Shown here piece by piece: positions 45,214-54,081 of a DNA stretch of 64,000 nucleotides. The translations under genes and the position numbers were made by a program. The notes below the pieces were generated by a model. It made no database searches and was not told the DNA's origin. It saw only the letters and a program-made list of their open reading frames with translations. The stretch comes from Roseiarcus sp050012775. GTDB lineage: Bacteria; Pseudomonadota; Alphaproteobacteria; Rhizobiales; Beijerinckiaceae. Position 1 is the first letter of the stretch. Each line of letters opens with the position of its first letter. The stretch covers positions 21,919 through 85,918 of the forward strand of contig JBEKGN010000021.1 of the NCBI GenBank assembly GCA_050012775.1, written 5' to 3'.

Positions 45214-46347
45214 CTAGAACCGCGGCATGGTCGCGTCATTGTTCTTCGCGATCGCGACGCCTTCGACCTCCACCAGCCATTCGGGCCGGCAAACCGCGCC
45301 TTGCACGACAATCAGCGGCAGTTCGGCGAAGCGCTCGCGGAGGCGACCCTCAACCAGCGCGAGATCCGAAGGGTCGCGCAAATAGACGATCAGGTGCGTC
45401 ATATCGGCCAAAGACGCCGATCCCGCGCTCAGCAGCGCTTCGACGTTCTCCAGCGCGCGATCGAGCTGACGCCCCGTGTCGCCGAGATGCACGACTTCGC
45501 CGGCCGTGTCGATGCTCGCCGTGCCGGAGATGAAAATATGCGCGCGATCCGCGTAAGCGACGCGCGTGGCCCGTTCGAACGTGACGTTATAGTCCTTCGT
45601 CGCGCAGAGTTTGTCAAAATCGTTGAGGTAGGAAACCTGCTTCGGCTCGACGTCGACGTTGGAATAGGCGTCCATCGCCACCACGTCATAGCGATGCGCG
45701 CAGGCGCCCTCGATGCCCGTGCTGGCGATGAAATGCGTTGCGCCGGTCAGCCCCTGTTCGGCGAACAGCGCGCGGCGGCTGTCGACCATGCCGCGGTAGA
45801 AAATGTCGACGTCTTTCATATAGATCCAGGTCCGCAGACAATGATCGCGCAAGGAGGCGCCCTGTTGGCCGAGCGTGTGAATCAGCTCGTCGAACACGGA
45901 GCGCGTCTGCGACTCGGCCGAGAGCGATCTTTCCGCGTCGCCGGAGCAAAGGCGCGTGCTCCACAGATGCCGTTTGCCGGCTTTCTCGACAAGCAAGTGG
46001 CGAGGGGACAGGCGGCGTTTCGTCAAGCCCTCGGGACTCTCGATGTGGTAGGCGAGCAGCGCCACCTTCGCTCCCCGAAGCGGACGCTGCTGCACGATGG
46101 AGATCGCCACGGAATCGTCGAAGATCGCGCTTTCCCGCACCAGGGAGGCCTGATTGAGAACATCGCTCAGAAAGATGCGCCGGAACACCGCCGTCGTCGG
46201 CGCGAGACCGAGACTCGATTGCGCCGCGCCATAGGATTCGGCCAGGGAACGAATTTGAGCCGGCAAGTCGAGAGAGGCGTCCGCTTCGACGACGATAAAA
46301 TGCTCGCGCCCGCCCTCGGCGCCGACGAACGTGCGAATAGAAGCCAT
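45214..46347 (-). CDS. RidA/chorismatase-like two-domain protein
   Basis: 377 residues. The C-terminal domain (about 245-375) has the YjgF/RidA look (FISGTASIDTAGEVVHLGDTGRQLDRALENVEALL and DMTHLIVYLRDPSD). The N-terminal part (about 5-230) resembles the pseudo-duplicated half of FkbO/Hyg5-type chorismatases. GAGGGTCG precedes the ATG at 46347. It heads an operon with two 2OG enzymes. It may be an imine/enamine deaminase or a chorismate-like hydrolase; the sequence cannot decide. Confidence 0.75.
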   Translation of the reverse strand: MASIRTFVGAEGGREHFIVVEADASLDLPAQIRSLAESYGAAQSSLGLAPTTAVFRRIFLSDVLNQASLVRESAIFDDSVAISIVQQRPLRGAKVALLAYHIESPEGLTKRRLSPRHLLVEKAGKRHLWSTRLCSGDAERSLSAESQTRSVFDELIHTLGQQGASLRDHCLRTWIYMKDVDIFYRGMVDSRRALFAEQGLTGATHFIASTGIEGACAHRYDVVAMDAYSNVDVEPKQVSYLNDFDKLCATKDYNVTFERATRVAYADRAHIFISGTASIDTAGEVVHLGDTGRQLDRALENVEALLSAGSASLADMTHLIVYLRDPSDLALVEGRLRERFAELPLIVVQGAVCRPEWLVEVEGVAIAKNNDATMPRF

Positions 46348-46428
46348 GCGACCCTCATAATCATCGCCTGGCAAACCCCGGCGCATTCCCGATAAATAAC
46401 ATCTTGCCCGCCACGCCCGACCGGCTCC

Positions 46429-46442
46429 TTGATTTGGGTCAA
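46429..46442 (-). promoter_or_regulatory. FNR/FixK-type box TTGATTTGGGTCAA
   Basis: Matches TTGAY-N4-RTCAA exactly. If it acts on the RidA-2OG operon, a centre at -41.5 would put the transcript start near 46394, with CAAGAT on the minus strand at the -10 place and a 47-base leader. This fits a class II activator site. Confidence 0.6.
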
Positions 46443-46543
46443 GCCCGGCCGTGCGGGTCGACGACGAAGGCCGTCTGGGAAAGGTTGAACTCGCGCGTTC
46501 GCCTGCACGCGCGGGTCGTCGAGCGCGTGGCGGCCTTGGCGCA
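46439..46543 (-). pseudogene. Remnant of a phzF-like gene, frameshifted
   Basis: Read on the minus strand, one frame gives ALDDPRVQANAR and, after a single-base shift, the next frame gives REFNLSQTAFVVDPHGRA. Together they match the intact PhzF segment GLDDARMQQIAREFNLPETVFVV at 43.5 kb. Nothing else of the gene remains on either side. It sits just downstream of pdxY. Confidence 0.6.
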
Positions 46544-46554
46544 TGCGGCGCGAT

Positions 46555-47409
46555 CTAAAGGCGTTCCGGGCGAAAGAGCCGCATCGGGCGCTCGAATTGA
46601 TCCTGCGCGGCGACGATCGCCAGTTCGCGCGCGCCCGCCTCGGCCGTCGCCGCGACGATCGCGTAGACGGCGGCGCCGGCGCGGGCGAGCGCTTCCGCCG
46701 GGGAGCCCGAACGCAGCCAATGGAAGAAGAACAGCGCGGCGACGAGATCGCCCGCGCCGTTGACCGCGATCGGCAGTTTTGGCGTGCGCAGGCGCCAGAG
46801 TTCGTCGCCGTCGCAGGCGATCATGTCGAGCGCGTCGGCGGGCGTATCGTCGAGCCGCAGCGAAGTGACAAGAACGACTTGCGGCCCCCGCGCGCGCAAC
46901 GCGGCGAGCGCCGCGCGCGCCTGCCCGACATCGCCGACCGGGCGCTCCGCGAGGAAAGACAATTCGAAGGCGTTGGGCGTCAGGACGGTCGCGGCGGGCA
47001 GGGCGCGCTCGCGCATGAACGCCGCGACCGCCGCGTCGACGTAAACGCCGCGTCCCTCGTCGCCGATGACGGGATCGCAGGAATAGGCGGCGCCCGGGTT
47101 CGCCGCCTTGACGCAGGCGTAGGCGCGCAACGCCGCTTCGCCGATCTCGGCCTTGCCGAGATAGCCGGAGAGCACGCCGTCGCAACGCGCGAGCGCTCCG
47201 ATCGCCTGGAGCCCGGCGACGCAATCGTCGATCAGCGCGGCGTCGAAGACCCGGCCGCGCCAGCCGGGATAGCCGGCGTGGCTGGAGAACTGCACGGTAT
47301 GGATCGGCCAGACCTCGCAGCCGAGCCGCTGCAACGGGAAAACGGCGGCGGAATTGCCGACATGGCCGTAGACGACGTGGGATTGGATGGTGAGGAGGGT
47401 TCGCGGCAT
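46555..47409 (-). CDS. pdxY: Pyridoxal kinase
   Basis: 284 residues, ribokinase-like PdxY/PdxK. Motifs: TIQSHVVYGHVGNSAAVFPLQRLG, HTVQFSSHAGYPGW, CDPVIGDEGRGVYV and the phosphate loop VNGAGDLVAALFF. It salvages pyridoxal to pyridoxal 5'-phosphate in the cytosol. It stands alone, divergent from nothing close, with the BON gene 119 bases upstream on the same strand. Confidence 0.94.
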   Translation of the reverse strand: MPRTLLTIQSHVVYGHVGNSAAVFPLQRLGCEVWPIHTVQFSSHAGYPGWRGRVFDAALIDDCVAGLQAIGALARCDGVLSGYLGKAEIGEAALRAYACVKAANPGAAYSCDPVIGDEGRGVYVDAAVAAFMRERALPAATVLTPNAFELSFLAERPVGDVGQARAALAALRARGPQVVLVTSLRLDDTPADALDMIACDGDELWRLRTPKLPIAVNGAGDLVAALFFFHWLRSGSPAEALARAGAAVYAIVAATAEAGARELAIVAAQDQFERPMRLFRPERL

Positions 47410-47528
47410 GGCGGCAGGGGACGACGATTCGAGCGTTTCGTCAAAGGCGCCGCGCCGGCGCGCCTCGCCCGCTCAGGCCGAGAGACGCCGCCTTTTTCGC
47501 CGACCCAGGTCCCGCCGTCCGCTCGCCC

Positions 47529-48176
47529 TCAACCGAGGATCAGATGGTCGTCGACCGCGGAGACGCCCGGGACGGACCACGCCGCTTGTTCGGCGACCTC
47601 GCGCTCGTACCAGGCCTTCACTTTGCCTTCGAGCGTCACCTTGTCGCCATGGACGAAGACGCTAATCAGATCCGAATCGAGTTGAGCGTTGCGCTCGAGC
47701 GCGTCGACGATTTTTCTGCGCACCTCCTCGGGCCGCGCTGTCGGCCTGACGCGAATCTCGTTGGTCACGCCGACGACGCCGGAGAGCCTGCGCACCGACG
47801 ACTCCGCCGCTTCCCTCTGGAAATGCCAATGCACTTCCCCGGAAAGCGTCACCCAGCCCTGCTGCACCTTCACCATCACGTCTTCGGCCGGAATCCGCGC
47901 ATCCCAAGTCATGATCGACACGGCTCGCTCGGCGATCTGATCGTCCGCCGTCTTCTTGTCCTCGGGATAGCGAACGACGATCTCCTGCGCGATCGCGCGC
48001 ACGCCCTTGACGCGTTGAGCCGCTCGCTCGGCGGCGATTTTCTCGGCATAGCTGCCGACGTGCCCCGTCAGAGTGACGACGCCCCCCTCCACCGCGACGC
48101 CGATCGTCTCGGCGTCGAAGCTCGGATCGAAGTCGAGCTCGCTGACCACATTCTGTCGCAAAGCCTTGTCGTCCAT
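47529..48176 (-). CDS. Triple BON-domain protein
   Basis: 215 residues made of three BON repeats (about 3-70, 78-145, 150-214), each with the pattern V-x-G-x-V-x-L-x-G-x-V (for example VEGGVVTLTGHVGSY, VQQGWVTLSGEVHW, VHGDKVTLEGKVKAW). There is no signal peptide, so it is cytosolic, like other tandem BON proteins tied to osmotic or envelope stress. GGGGAGACG precedes the ATG at 48176. An FNR/FixK-like site lies 74 bases upstream. Confidence 0.9.
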   Translation of the reverse strand: MDDKALRQNVVSELDFDPSFDAETIGVAVEGGVVTLTGHVGSYAEKIAAERAAQRVKGVRAIAQEIVVRYPEDKKTADDQIAERAVSIMTWDARIPAEDVMVKVQQGWVTLSGEVHWHFQREAAESSVRRLSGVVGVTNEIRVRPTARPEEVRRKIVDALERNAQLDSDLISVFVHGDKVTLEGKVKAWYEREVAEQAAWSVPGVSAVDDHLILG

Positions 48177-48249
48177 GTGCGTCTCCCCGCATTCCACGAT
48201 CAGAAACCGCAAGTATTGCGAACAATTACCCCGCCGGCGGAAGAAAGCT

Positions 48250-48263
48250 TTGATCGAGCGCAA
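48250..48263. promoter_or_regulatory. FNR/FixK-type box TTGATCGAGCGCAA
   Basis: Matches TTGM-N6-KCAA between the BON gene and polX. For the BON gene a centre at -41.5 would give a start near 48215, with TAATTG as a fitting -10 on the minus strand. Confidence 0.45.
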
Positions 48264-48442
48264 GGCCGGCTGATGATTTGTGCGGCTAGATGAATCGAGG
48301 CTCTAGCGAGCTTGTTCGTGCGGCCGGGCGCGTCGCGACGAAGATCGACGCGCGCGCTTCGGCCGAGCGCGGGCGTTCGATTCTTTCGATCGGCGCCGTC
48401 GCTCTCGCCGCGGCGGCGACCGATCGACTTGTTGAGGCGAGA

Positions 48443-50260
48443 ATGAGCGCGAAAGGGAAATCGCCGGCGGAGGGAAAGGCGATCAAGCAGCCGGATCGGG
48501 CGGTCGCGGCGGCGCGCAACGAGGACATCGCCCGCGCTTTTGACGAGACGGCCGACATTCTCGAGATCGAGGAGGAGAATCCGTTCCGCGTTCGCGCCTA
48601 TCGCAACGCGGCGCGCACGCTGCGCAGCCTCGGCGAAGAGGCCGTCGACATGGTTTCGCGCGGCGCCAATCTCGACGACCTCCCGGGCATCGGCGAAGAT
48701 CTGGCCGCGCAGATCGCCGAGATGGTTTCCAGCGGCCATCTCGGCAAACTCGACTCGCTGCGGGCGACGGCGCCGAAACTCGCGCTCGAGCTCGCGCGTC
48801 TGCCGGGCTTCGGCCCCAAGCGCGCCGTCCGCCTTTGCCGGGATCTGAGGCCGAAGCCCAAGACGCTGCAAGACGTTCTCGCGGCGTGCCGGGAAGGGCG
48901 CGTGCATGGCCTTCCCGGCTTCGGCGCCAATAGCGAACGGGCGCTGATGGATCGCCTCAGCGCCGATCTTCAGCGCCAGACGCGGTATAAGCTGGCGAGC
49001 GTCGAGGCTTACGCGGCCGCCGTGCTGGCGAATCTGCGCGACCTCGAGGCGGTCGAGAAGATCGAAGCCGCCGGCAGTTATCGCCGCAGAAAGGAAACCG
49101 TCGGCGACCTCGATTTCGTCGTCGCGTCGCGTTCGCCGGCCAAGGTCATCGAGCGCTTCAAGTCCATGCCCGAAGCCGCGAACGTTCTGGCCGCCGGTCC
49201 GACCAAAGGGAGCCTCGTCCTGACGAGCGGCATTCAGATCGACCTGCGCGTCGTGGCGCCGGCGAGCTACGGCGCGGCGCTGCTCTATTTCACCGGCAGC
49301 AAGGCGCACAATATCGCGCTGCGCCGCATGGCCCAGGAGCGCGGGCTGAAGATCAACGAATACGGCGTCTACAAAGGCGCAGAATCCATCGCGGGCGAGA
49401 CCGAGGCTTCGGTCTATGCGGCGCTGGGCCTGCCCTATATCGAGCCGGAACTGCGTGAGGAGACGGGGGAGATCGAAGCCGCGGCGCGCCACGATCTGCC
49501 CAAGCTCGTGCGCCTCGCCGACGTCAAGGGCGACCTCCACGCCCATACGAGCGCCACCGACGGGATGAACACTCTGGAGGAGATGGCGCGCGCGGCTCGC
49601 GATCGCGGCCTCGAATATCTCGCGATCACCGATCATTCGCGCAAGCTGACGGTCGCGCACGGCCTCACCGCCGATCGCCTTCGCCAACAAGGGGAGGCCA
49701 TCGACAGGCTGAATTCGCAAATGCGCGGCTTCACAATTCTCAAGGGAATCGAAGTCGACATCCTGAGAGACGGAACGCTCGATCTTCCCGACGACGCGCT
49801 GAAGCGGCTCGATCTCGTCGTGGCGGCGATCCACTCCGACTTCGCCCTGTCGCGGGAAAAGCAGACCGAGCGGATCTTGCGCGCGCTCGACAACAAATAC
49901 GTTACGATTCTCGCCCATCCGACCGGGCGGCTGCTGCTCGAGCGCGACCCCTATGATGTCGACATGCCCCGCATCATGCGGGCGGCGCGCGCGCGCGGAT
50001 GTTTCCTGGAAATCAACGCGCATCCCGATCGCCTCGATCTTTGCGACGCGCATTGCCGGATGGCGAAGAACGAAGGGGTGAAGCTCAGTCTTGGAACCGA
50101 CGCGCACCGCGTCGGCGATCTCGCCAATCTGGGGTTCGGGATCGATCAGGCGCGCCGCGGCTGGCTGGAGGCGAAAGATATCGTCAACACCCGGTCGATC
50201 AGGGAACTGAGGGCGCTCCTGAGCGCGGCGCGTCGACCTGAAGCGGAGGATGCGAAATGA
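48443..50260 (+). CDS. polX: DNA polymerase X with PHP exonuclease domain
   Basis: 605 residues from the ATG at 48443 (GTTGAGG ahead; an upstream in-frame ATG at 48290 is unlikely). N-terminal 8-kDa domain and helix-hairpin-helix motifs (LDDLPGIGEDLAAQIAEM, LPGFGPKRAVRL), palm with GDLDFVV (about 220) and a third Asp in IDLRVV, then a PHP domain from about 362 (KGDLHAHTSATDG, AITDHSRK, EVDIL, HPTGRL, HPDRLD, TDAHR). It fills gaps in base-excision or end-joining repair. It overlaps the PRPP synthetase gene by ATGA. Confidence 0.95.
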   Translation: MSAKGKSPAEGKAIKQPDRAVAAARNEDIARAFDETADILEIEEENPFRVRAYRNAARTLRSLGEEAVDMVSRGANLDDLPGIGEDLAAQIAEMVSSGHLGKLDSLRATAPKLALELARLPGFGPKRAVRLCRDLRPKPKTLQDVLAACREGRVHGLPGFGANSERALMDRLSADLQRQTRYKLASVEAYAAAVLANLRDLEAVEKIEAAGSYRRRKETVGDLDFVVASRSPAKVIERFKSMPEAANVLAAGPTKGSLVLTSGIQIDLRVVAPASYGAALLYFTGSKAHNIALRRMAQERGLKINEYGVYKGAESIAGETEASVYAALGLPYIEPELREETGEIEAAARHDLPKLVRLADVKGDLHAHTSATDGMNTLEEMARAARDRGLEYLAITDHSRKLTVAHGLTADRLRQQGEAIDRLNSQMRGFTILKGIEVDILRDGTLDLPDDALKRLDLVVAAIHSDFALSREKQTERILRALDNKYVTILAHPTGRLLLERDPYDVDMPRIMRAARARGCFLEINAHPDRLDLCDAHCRMAKNEGVKLSLGTDAHRVGDLANLGFGIDQARRGWLEAKDIVNTRSIRELRALLSAARRPEAEDAK

Positions 50261-51777
50261 CGACGATGGCTGTTGACGATCCGCCTCTGCGGCGTCTCTT
50301 CGATCGGCTCGATTTCGCGCCGCGGCCGCCCCAGGCGCGATTGTCCGAGCTTCTCGCGCGCTGGGAATCCCTGCGCGGCGAGCGGGTCGCGCCGCGGCCG
50401 CCTTTCGCGCCGGGCGCCGCGCCGCCGGACGCGTTCCTGTTCGCGCGAAGGGAGGGGGAGAACGACTACGTTCTCGAGCGCGCCTGCGCGAGTCTCGAGA
50501 GCGTGCTGGGGAGCGCCGAGGCGGGCGACACGCTGGCCGCCGCGCCCAATCCACGCCAGGCGGCGCGCCTGCGCCGGTTGTTCGACGCCGTCATCAAGGC
50601 GGGCGAACCGGTGCTCGCGGAATTCGTCATGGAGGGCGCCGGCGACGGCGCCGTGGCGGTGGATTTGCTCGCGGCGCCGATGGCCGACGCCGAAGGCCGG
50701 ATTTGCGGAATCTTCGGCGGTTGCGAATTCCGATCGAAATCCGGCGCCGCGCATCGATCGGGCCAGACGCCCGAGTCGGCCGGGCCCGTCCTCTTCGCCC
50801 TAGGGAACGCGCGCGCCCTCGCCGACAGCGTCGCGGCTCGGCTCGGAACCGAGGTCGCGCCGCATGAAGAGCGCGATTTCGAAGATGGCGAGCACAAGAT
50901 CCGACCGACGGCGAGCGTGCGCAACCGCGACGTCTACGTCTTCGCCGACCTGACGACGTCTCCCGGGCAAAGCGTGAACGACAAGCTTTGCAAACTGCTG
51001 TTCTTCGTCGGGGCGCTCAAGCAATCGGCGGCGCGCTCGGCGACCGTCGTCGCGCCGTATCTGTGCTACGCGCGCAAGGAGCGCCAGACCAAGCCGCGCG
51101 ACCCGGTCGCCACGCGCTATCTCGCGCAAATGTTCGAGGCGGTCGGCGTCGACTGCGTGATCTCCGTAACCGCCCACAATCTCGCCGCGTTCCAGAACGC
51201 GTTCCGCTGCCGCACCGAACATCTCGACACCGACGCGCTCTTCGCCCATGCCTTGGCCGGGCGGCTGAAAGGGCGGCGGGCCGCCGTCGTTTCCCCCGAT
51301 CCCGGCGGCGAGAAACGCGCCGAGCTGTTCCGCGTCAAGCTCGAACGCGTCCTCGGCATGCCCGTCGCCAAGGGGTTCGTCGACAAGACCCGCAGCATGG
51401 GAAAAGTCACCGGCGATCTGTTCGCCGGCGACGTCGCGGGGCGGACGGCGATCATCCTCGACGACATGATCAGCACCGGCGGCACGATGACGCGCGCGGC
51501 GGCCGCGTGTCGTCGAAACGGCGCGAGCGAGGTCATCGCGGCCGCGACGCACGGCCTGTTCATTGGCGGCGCGCAGGAACTGATGCGCGACGCCTCGATC
51601 AACGAGATCTGGGTCACCGATTGCGCGCCCTTGTCGGACGCGCTGCAACCCGAGGCGCATCGCGGCCGGCTGCGGATCGTGCGAGCGGGGGATCTTCTGG
51701 CGGGCGCGATTCGATGCTGCCATCGCGGCGGTTCGATCAACGAGCTGTTGGAGCACGACCTCGCGCTGAACGCCTGA
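50257..51777 (+). CDS. PRPP synthetase with N-terminal PAS-like domain
   Basis: 506 residues versus about 315 for normal ribose-phosphate diphosphokinase. Residues 177-506 are the Prs fold: PHEERDFEDGEHKIRP, YLCYARKERQTKPRDPVATRYLAQMFEAVGVD, a catalytic loop VDKTRSMGKVTGD and the PRPP loop DDMISTGGT near 402. Residues about 28-158 (ELLARWESLRGERVAPRPPF, then FVMEGAGDGAVAVDLLAAPMADAEGRICGIFGGCEF) resemble the alphaproteobacterial PAS_5 sensor domain. It is coupled to polX. The Prs part is divergent, so it is likely a specialised paralogue rather than the housekeeping enzyme. Confidence 0.85.
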   Translation: MTTMAVDDPPLRRLFDRLDFAPRPPQARLSELLARWESLRGERVAPRPPFAPGAAPPDAFLFARREGENDYVLERACASLESVLGSAEAGDTLAAAPNPRQAARLRRLFDAVIKAGEPVLAEFVMEGAGDGAVAVDLLAAPMADAEGRICGIFGGCEFRSKSGAAHRSGQTPESAGPVLFALGNARALADSVAARLGTEVAPHEERDFEDGEHKIRPTASVRNRDVYVFADLTTSPGQSVNDKLCKLLFFVGALKQSAARSATVVAPYLCYARKERQTKPRDPVATRYLAQMFEAVGVDCVISVTAHNLAAFQNAFRCRTEHLDTDALFAHALAGRLKGRRAAVVSPDPGGEKRAELFRVKLERVLGMPVAKGFVDKTRSMGKVTGDLFAGDVAGRTAIILDDMISTGGTMTRAAAACRRNGASEVIAAATHGLFIGGAQELMRDASINEIWVTDCAPLSDALQPEAHRGRLRIVRAGDLLAGAIRCCHRGGSINELLEHDLALNA

Positions 51778-51934
51778 AGTCGGCGCCGGCGAGGCGTCGG
51801 ACGCCCTGCCGCAGGGCATTGGGTCCAATGGCTCGCGCGGCGGAATTCCGTCGCCCGCGTTAACCGATTAACACCCGGAGCGCTCGCCTTCCGTCTATCC
51901 TTCAGCCAATCGGAGCCATTCGGGAGGAAGCGAG

Positions 51935-52537
51935 ATGACCGGCAAACGCATTTTGATGATCGTCGGAGACTTCGGCGAAGACTACGAGACCATGGTGCCG
52001 TTCCAGGCGCTGCTCGCGGTCGGCCACACGGTTCACGCCGTCTGTCCCGACAAGAAAGCGGGCGACAGCATCGCGACGTCGATCCATGATTTCGAGGGGC
52101 AGCAAACCTACTCGGAGAAACGCGGCCACAATTTTGCGCTCAACGCGACTTTCTCAGAGATCGATCCCTTGCGCTACGACGCGCTCGTCATCCCAGGAGG
52201 CCGGGCGCCGGAATATCTGCGCCTCAATGCGCGGGTGATCGAACTCGTCCGCCATTTCTTCGAGCAGGACAAGCCGGTCGCCGCGATCTGCCACGGAGCG
52301 CAGATCCTCGCGGCGGCGGGCGTCTTGAAGGGACGGACCTGCTCCGCTTATCCCGCCTGCCGTCCCGAGGTCGAACTCGCCGGCGGCGTCTATGCCGACA
52401 TCGCCATCGACGGGGCGGTGACCGAGGGCAATCTGGTCAGCGCGCCGGCCTGGCCGGCTCATCCCGCATGGCTCTCGCAGTTCCTCCTGGCGCTCGGCAC
52501 GACGATCAGCCACGCGAGCGTGCGACAGGCGGCGTAA
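51935..52537 (+). CDS. DJ-1/PfpI family protein
   Basis: 200 residues, class I glutamine-amidotransferase-like fold. The nucleophile elbow is AAICHGAQIL with Cys119, with an acidic partner near GEDYE (14-18). The family includes stress proteases, deglycases and chaperones; which activity applies is unclear. It stands alone, 157 bases after the Prs gene; GGGAGGAAG precedes the ATG. Confidence 0.9.
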   Translation: MTGKRILMIVGDFGEDYETMVPFQALLAVGHTVHAVCPDKKAGDSIATSIHDFEGQQTYSEKRGHNFALNATFSEIDPLRYDALVIPGGRAPEYLRLNARVIELVRHFFEQDKPVAAICHGAQILAAAGVLKGRTCSAYPACRPEVELAGGVYADIAIDGAVTEGNLVSAPAWPAHPAWLSQFLLALGTTISHASVRQAA

Positions 52538-52646
52538 CCGCCTGGCTCGGCGGTCGGCGTCGCGCGAGGGAGCGATTGGCGCCTTGCGCGGCGGTTGCTA
52601 TGCTGGCGCCTCGGTTGGCGGCCTTGGCGCCCCCAGGAGGTGGCCG

Positions 52647-53060
52647 ATGTGCAGGCTCTTCATCGGCGCGGATGCGCAGATGTGGCGAACGCGCCTCAAA
52701 TCCGTGCGGATGCGCGGCTATTCGACGAGCGTTCGCCTCGAAAACTTCTATTGGCGCGTGCTCGAGGAGATTGCTCAGCGCGACGCGATGAATTTGCCGC
52801 AATTGCTGGTGAAGCTCCATGAGGAGCTTCTCGAAGCGCATGGGGAAGTCGCGAACTTCTCGTCCTTTCTGCGGGTCTGTTGCGGCCGCTATTTGATGCT
52901 GCAACTCTCGGGCGACGTGCCGCGCGATCTCGACCTGCCGATCCGCGGCCTCGACGCCGAAGGCATATTGCGGCGCGAAGCGGCGCGTCTGACATCGTCT
53001 TCGCACCTCGCTTCGCTCGCCCGATCGCCGGTCGGGGCGCCGCCTGCGTCGACGCCGTAG
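52647..53060 (+). CDS. Ribbon-helix-helix (RHH_4) protein
   Basis: 137 residues from the ATG at 52647 behind CCAGGAGGTGG. Opening MCRLFIGADAQMWRTRLKSVRMRGYSTSVRLENFYWRVL is the RHH_4 signature, followed by NLPQLLVKLHEELLEAHGEVANFSSFLRVCCGRYL. The C-terminal 40 residues are disordered. These proteins are widespread in Hyphomicrobiales and are presumed small DNA-binding regulators. Confidence 0.85.
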   Translation: MCRLFIGADAQMWRTRLKSVRMRGYSTSVRLENFYWRVLEEIAQRDAMNLPQLLVKLHEELLEAHGEVANFSSFLRVCCGRYLMLQLSGDVPRDLDLPIRGLDAEGILRREAARLTSSSHLASLARSPVGAPPASTP

Positions 53061-53158
53061 CCCGAACTATCGAGGACATGCGCGCTTGGCGCCCCTCGCG
53101 CCGGGGCGGTCTCCTTCAATGCGCGAGTTTCAGGCGGCCGCCCGGCGCGGCGTCACTG

Positions 53159-54013
53159 TCACGGAGCGACAACCGGCGCCGCGCCGTGGGCTTGGCAGGA
53201 CGCGAGCGGATCATTCGAGGCGATGCGAGCGGCGCCGGCGCCGCCCAGCAGCTTGTCGAACCTCTCTCCGCGATCCCAGTCGGAGACCACGAGGCGCGGT
53301 ATTGCGAACAAATCGCCGTCGGCGCGCGCCAGATGGTCTTCGACGGCGAACGCCGCGCTGTAGCCGGCCGCGGCGGCCGCCCGCTCGAGATCGCGGTCGT
53401 GGATGCCGTAAGGCCACGCCAGGAATTCGACCGGCCTCTTCAAGCGCTCCTCGAGCGTCTTCTTGGACTGCGCGAGTTCCGAGGCGACGAAGGATTCGTA
53501 GTCGGCCGCGCTCCTGCGCGCCCGCTCCTTGTCGAAATCCGGGTGCGAGCAGGTGTGCGATTGCACGTCGACCAGGCCCGATTTCAGCATCTCCTCGATC
53601 TCCGCCCAGGTGAGCGCGTCGGGCTCGTACGAGACGGCGTCGGTATAGATGAAGAGCGTGACGGGAACTTTGTAGCGCAGAACGATCGGGAACATCTCGG
53701 TGTATTGCGATCGTCGTCCGTCATCGACGGTGATGGCGACGGTCATCGGGTCGAGAGCGGCGCCGCCGCGCAGCGCGGCGACGATCGAAGCGAGCGGCTC
53801 GACCTTGTAATGATGCTCGGCGAGCCAGCCGAGCTGCTCCTCGAACGCCGGCGTCGTGACCGTCGTCGATCCGGGAACGGTGGGATGAAACCGATGGTAG
53901 AGCAGGATCGGGACGCCCGGATCGGCCGCCCGAGCCGGAATCGCGCCCGCCGTCGCGCCGATCATCGCCGCGGCGAGAAAGGCCATCGCCGCCGTCCTGA
54001 AGAGCTTCATCAT
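53159..54013 (-). CDS. Secreted polysaccharide deacetylase (NodB-like)
   Basis: 284 residues with a signal peptide (MMKLFRTAAMAFLAAAMIGATAGAIPARA). NodB homology: PILLYHRF, ITVDDGRRSQY (first Asp pair), HTCSHPDFD (the H-S/T-x3-HP motif) and LAWPYG. It probably removes N- or O-acetyl groups from an exported glycan or peptidoglycan. GGAGCG is 8 bases before the ATG at 54013. Confidence 0.9.
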   Translation of the reverse strand: MMKLFRTAAMAFLAAAMIGATAGAIPARAADPGVPILLYHRFHPTVPGSTTVTTPAFEEQLGWLAEHHYKVEPLASIVAALRGGAALDPMTVAITVDDGRRSQYTEMFPIVLRYKVPVTLFIYTDAVSYEPDALTWAEIEEMLKSGLVDVQSHTCSHPDFDKERARRSAADYESFVASELAQSKKTLEERLKRPVEFLAWPYGIHDRDLERAAAAAGYSAAFAVEDHLARADGDLFAIPRLVVSDWDRGERFDKLLGGAGAARIASNDPLASCQAHGAAPVVAP

Positions 54014-54081
54014 GGCGGTCGCTCCACGTGTCTGGTCGCAACGCCGTGCCGAAGCGGGATTGCGGATACGTCGCCTCCGGT

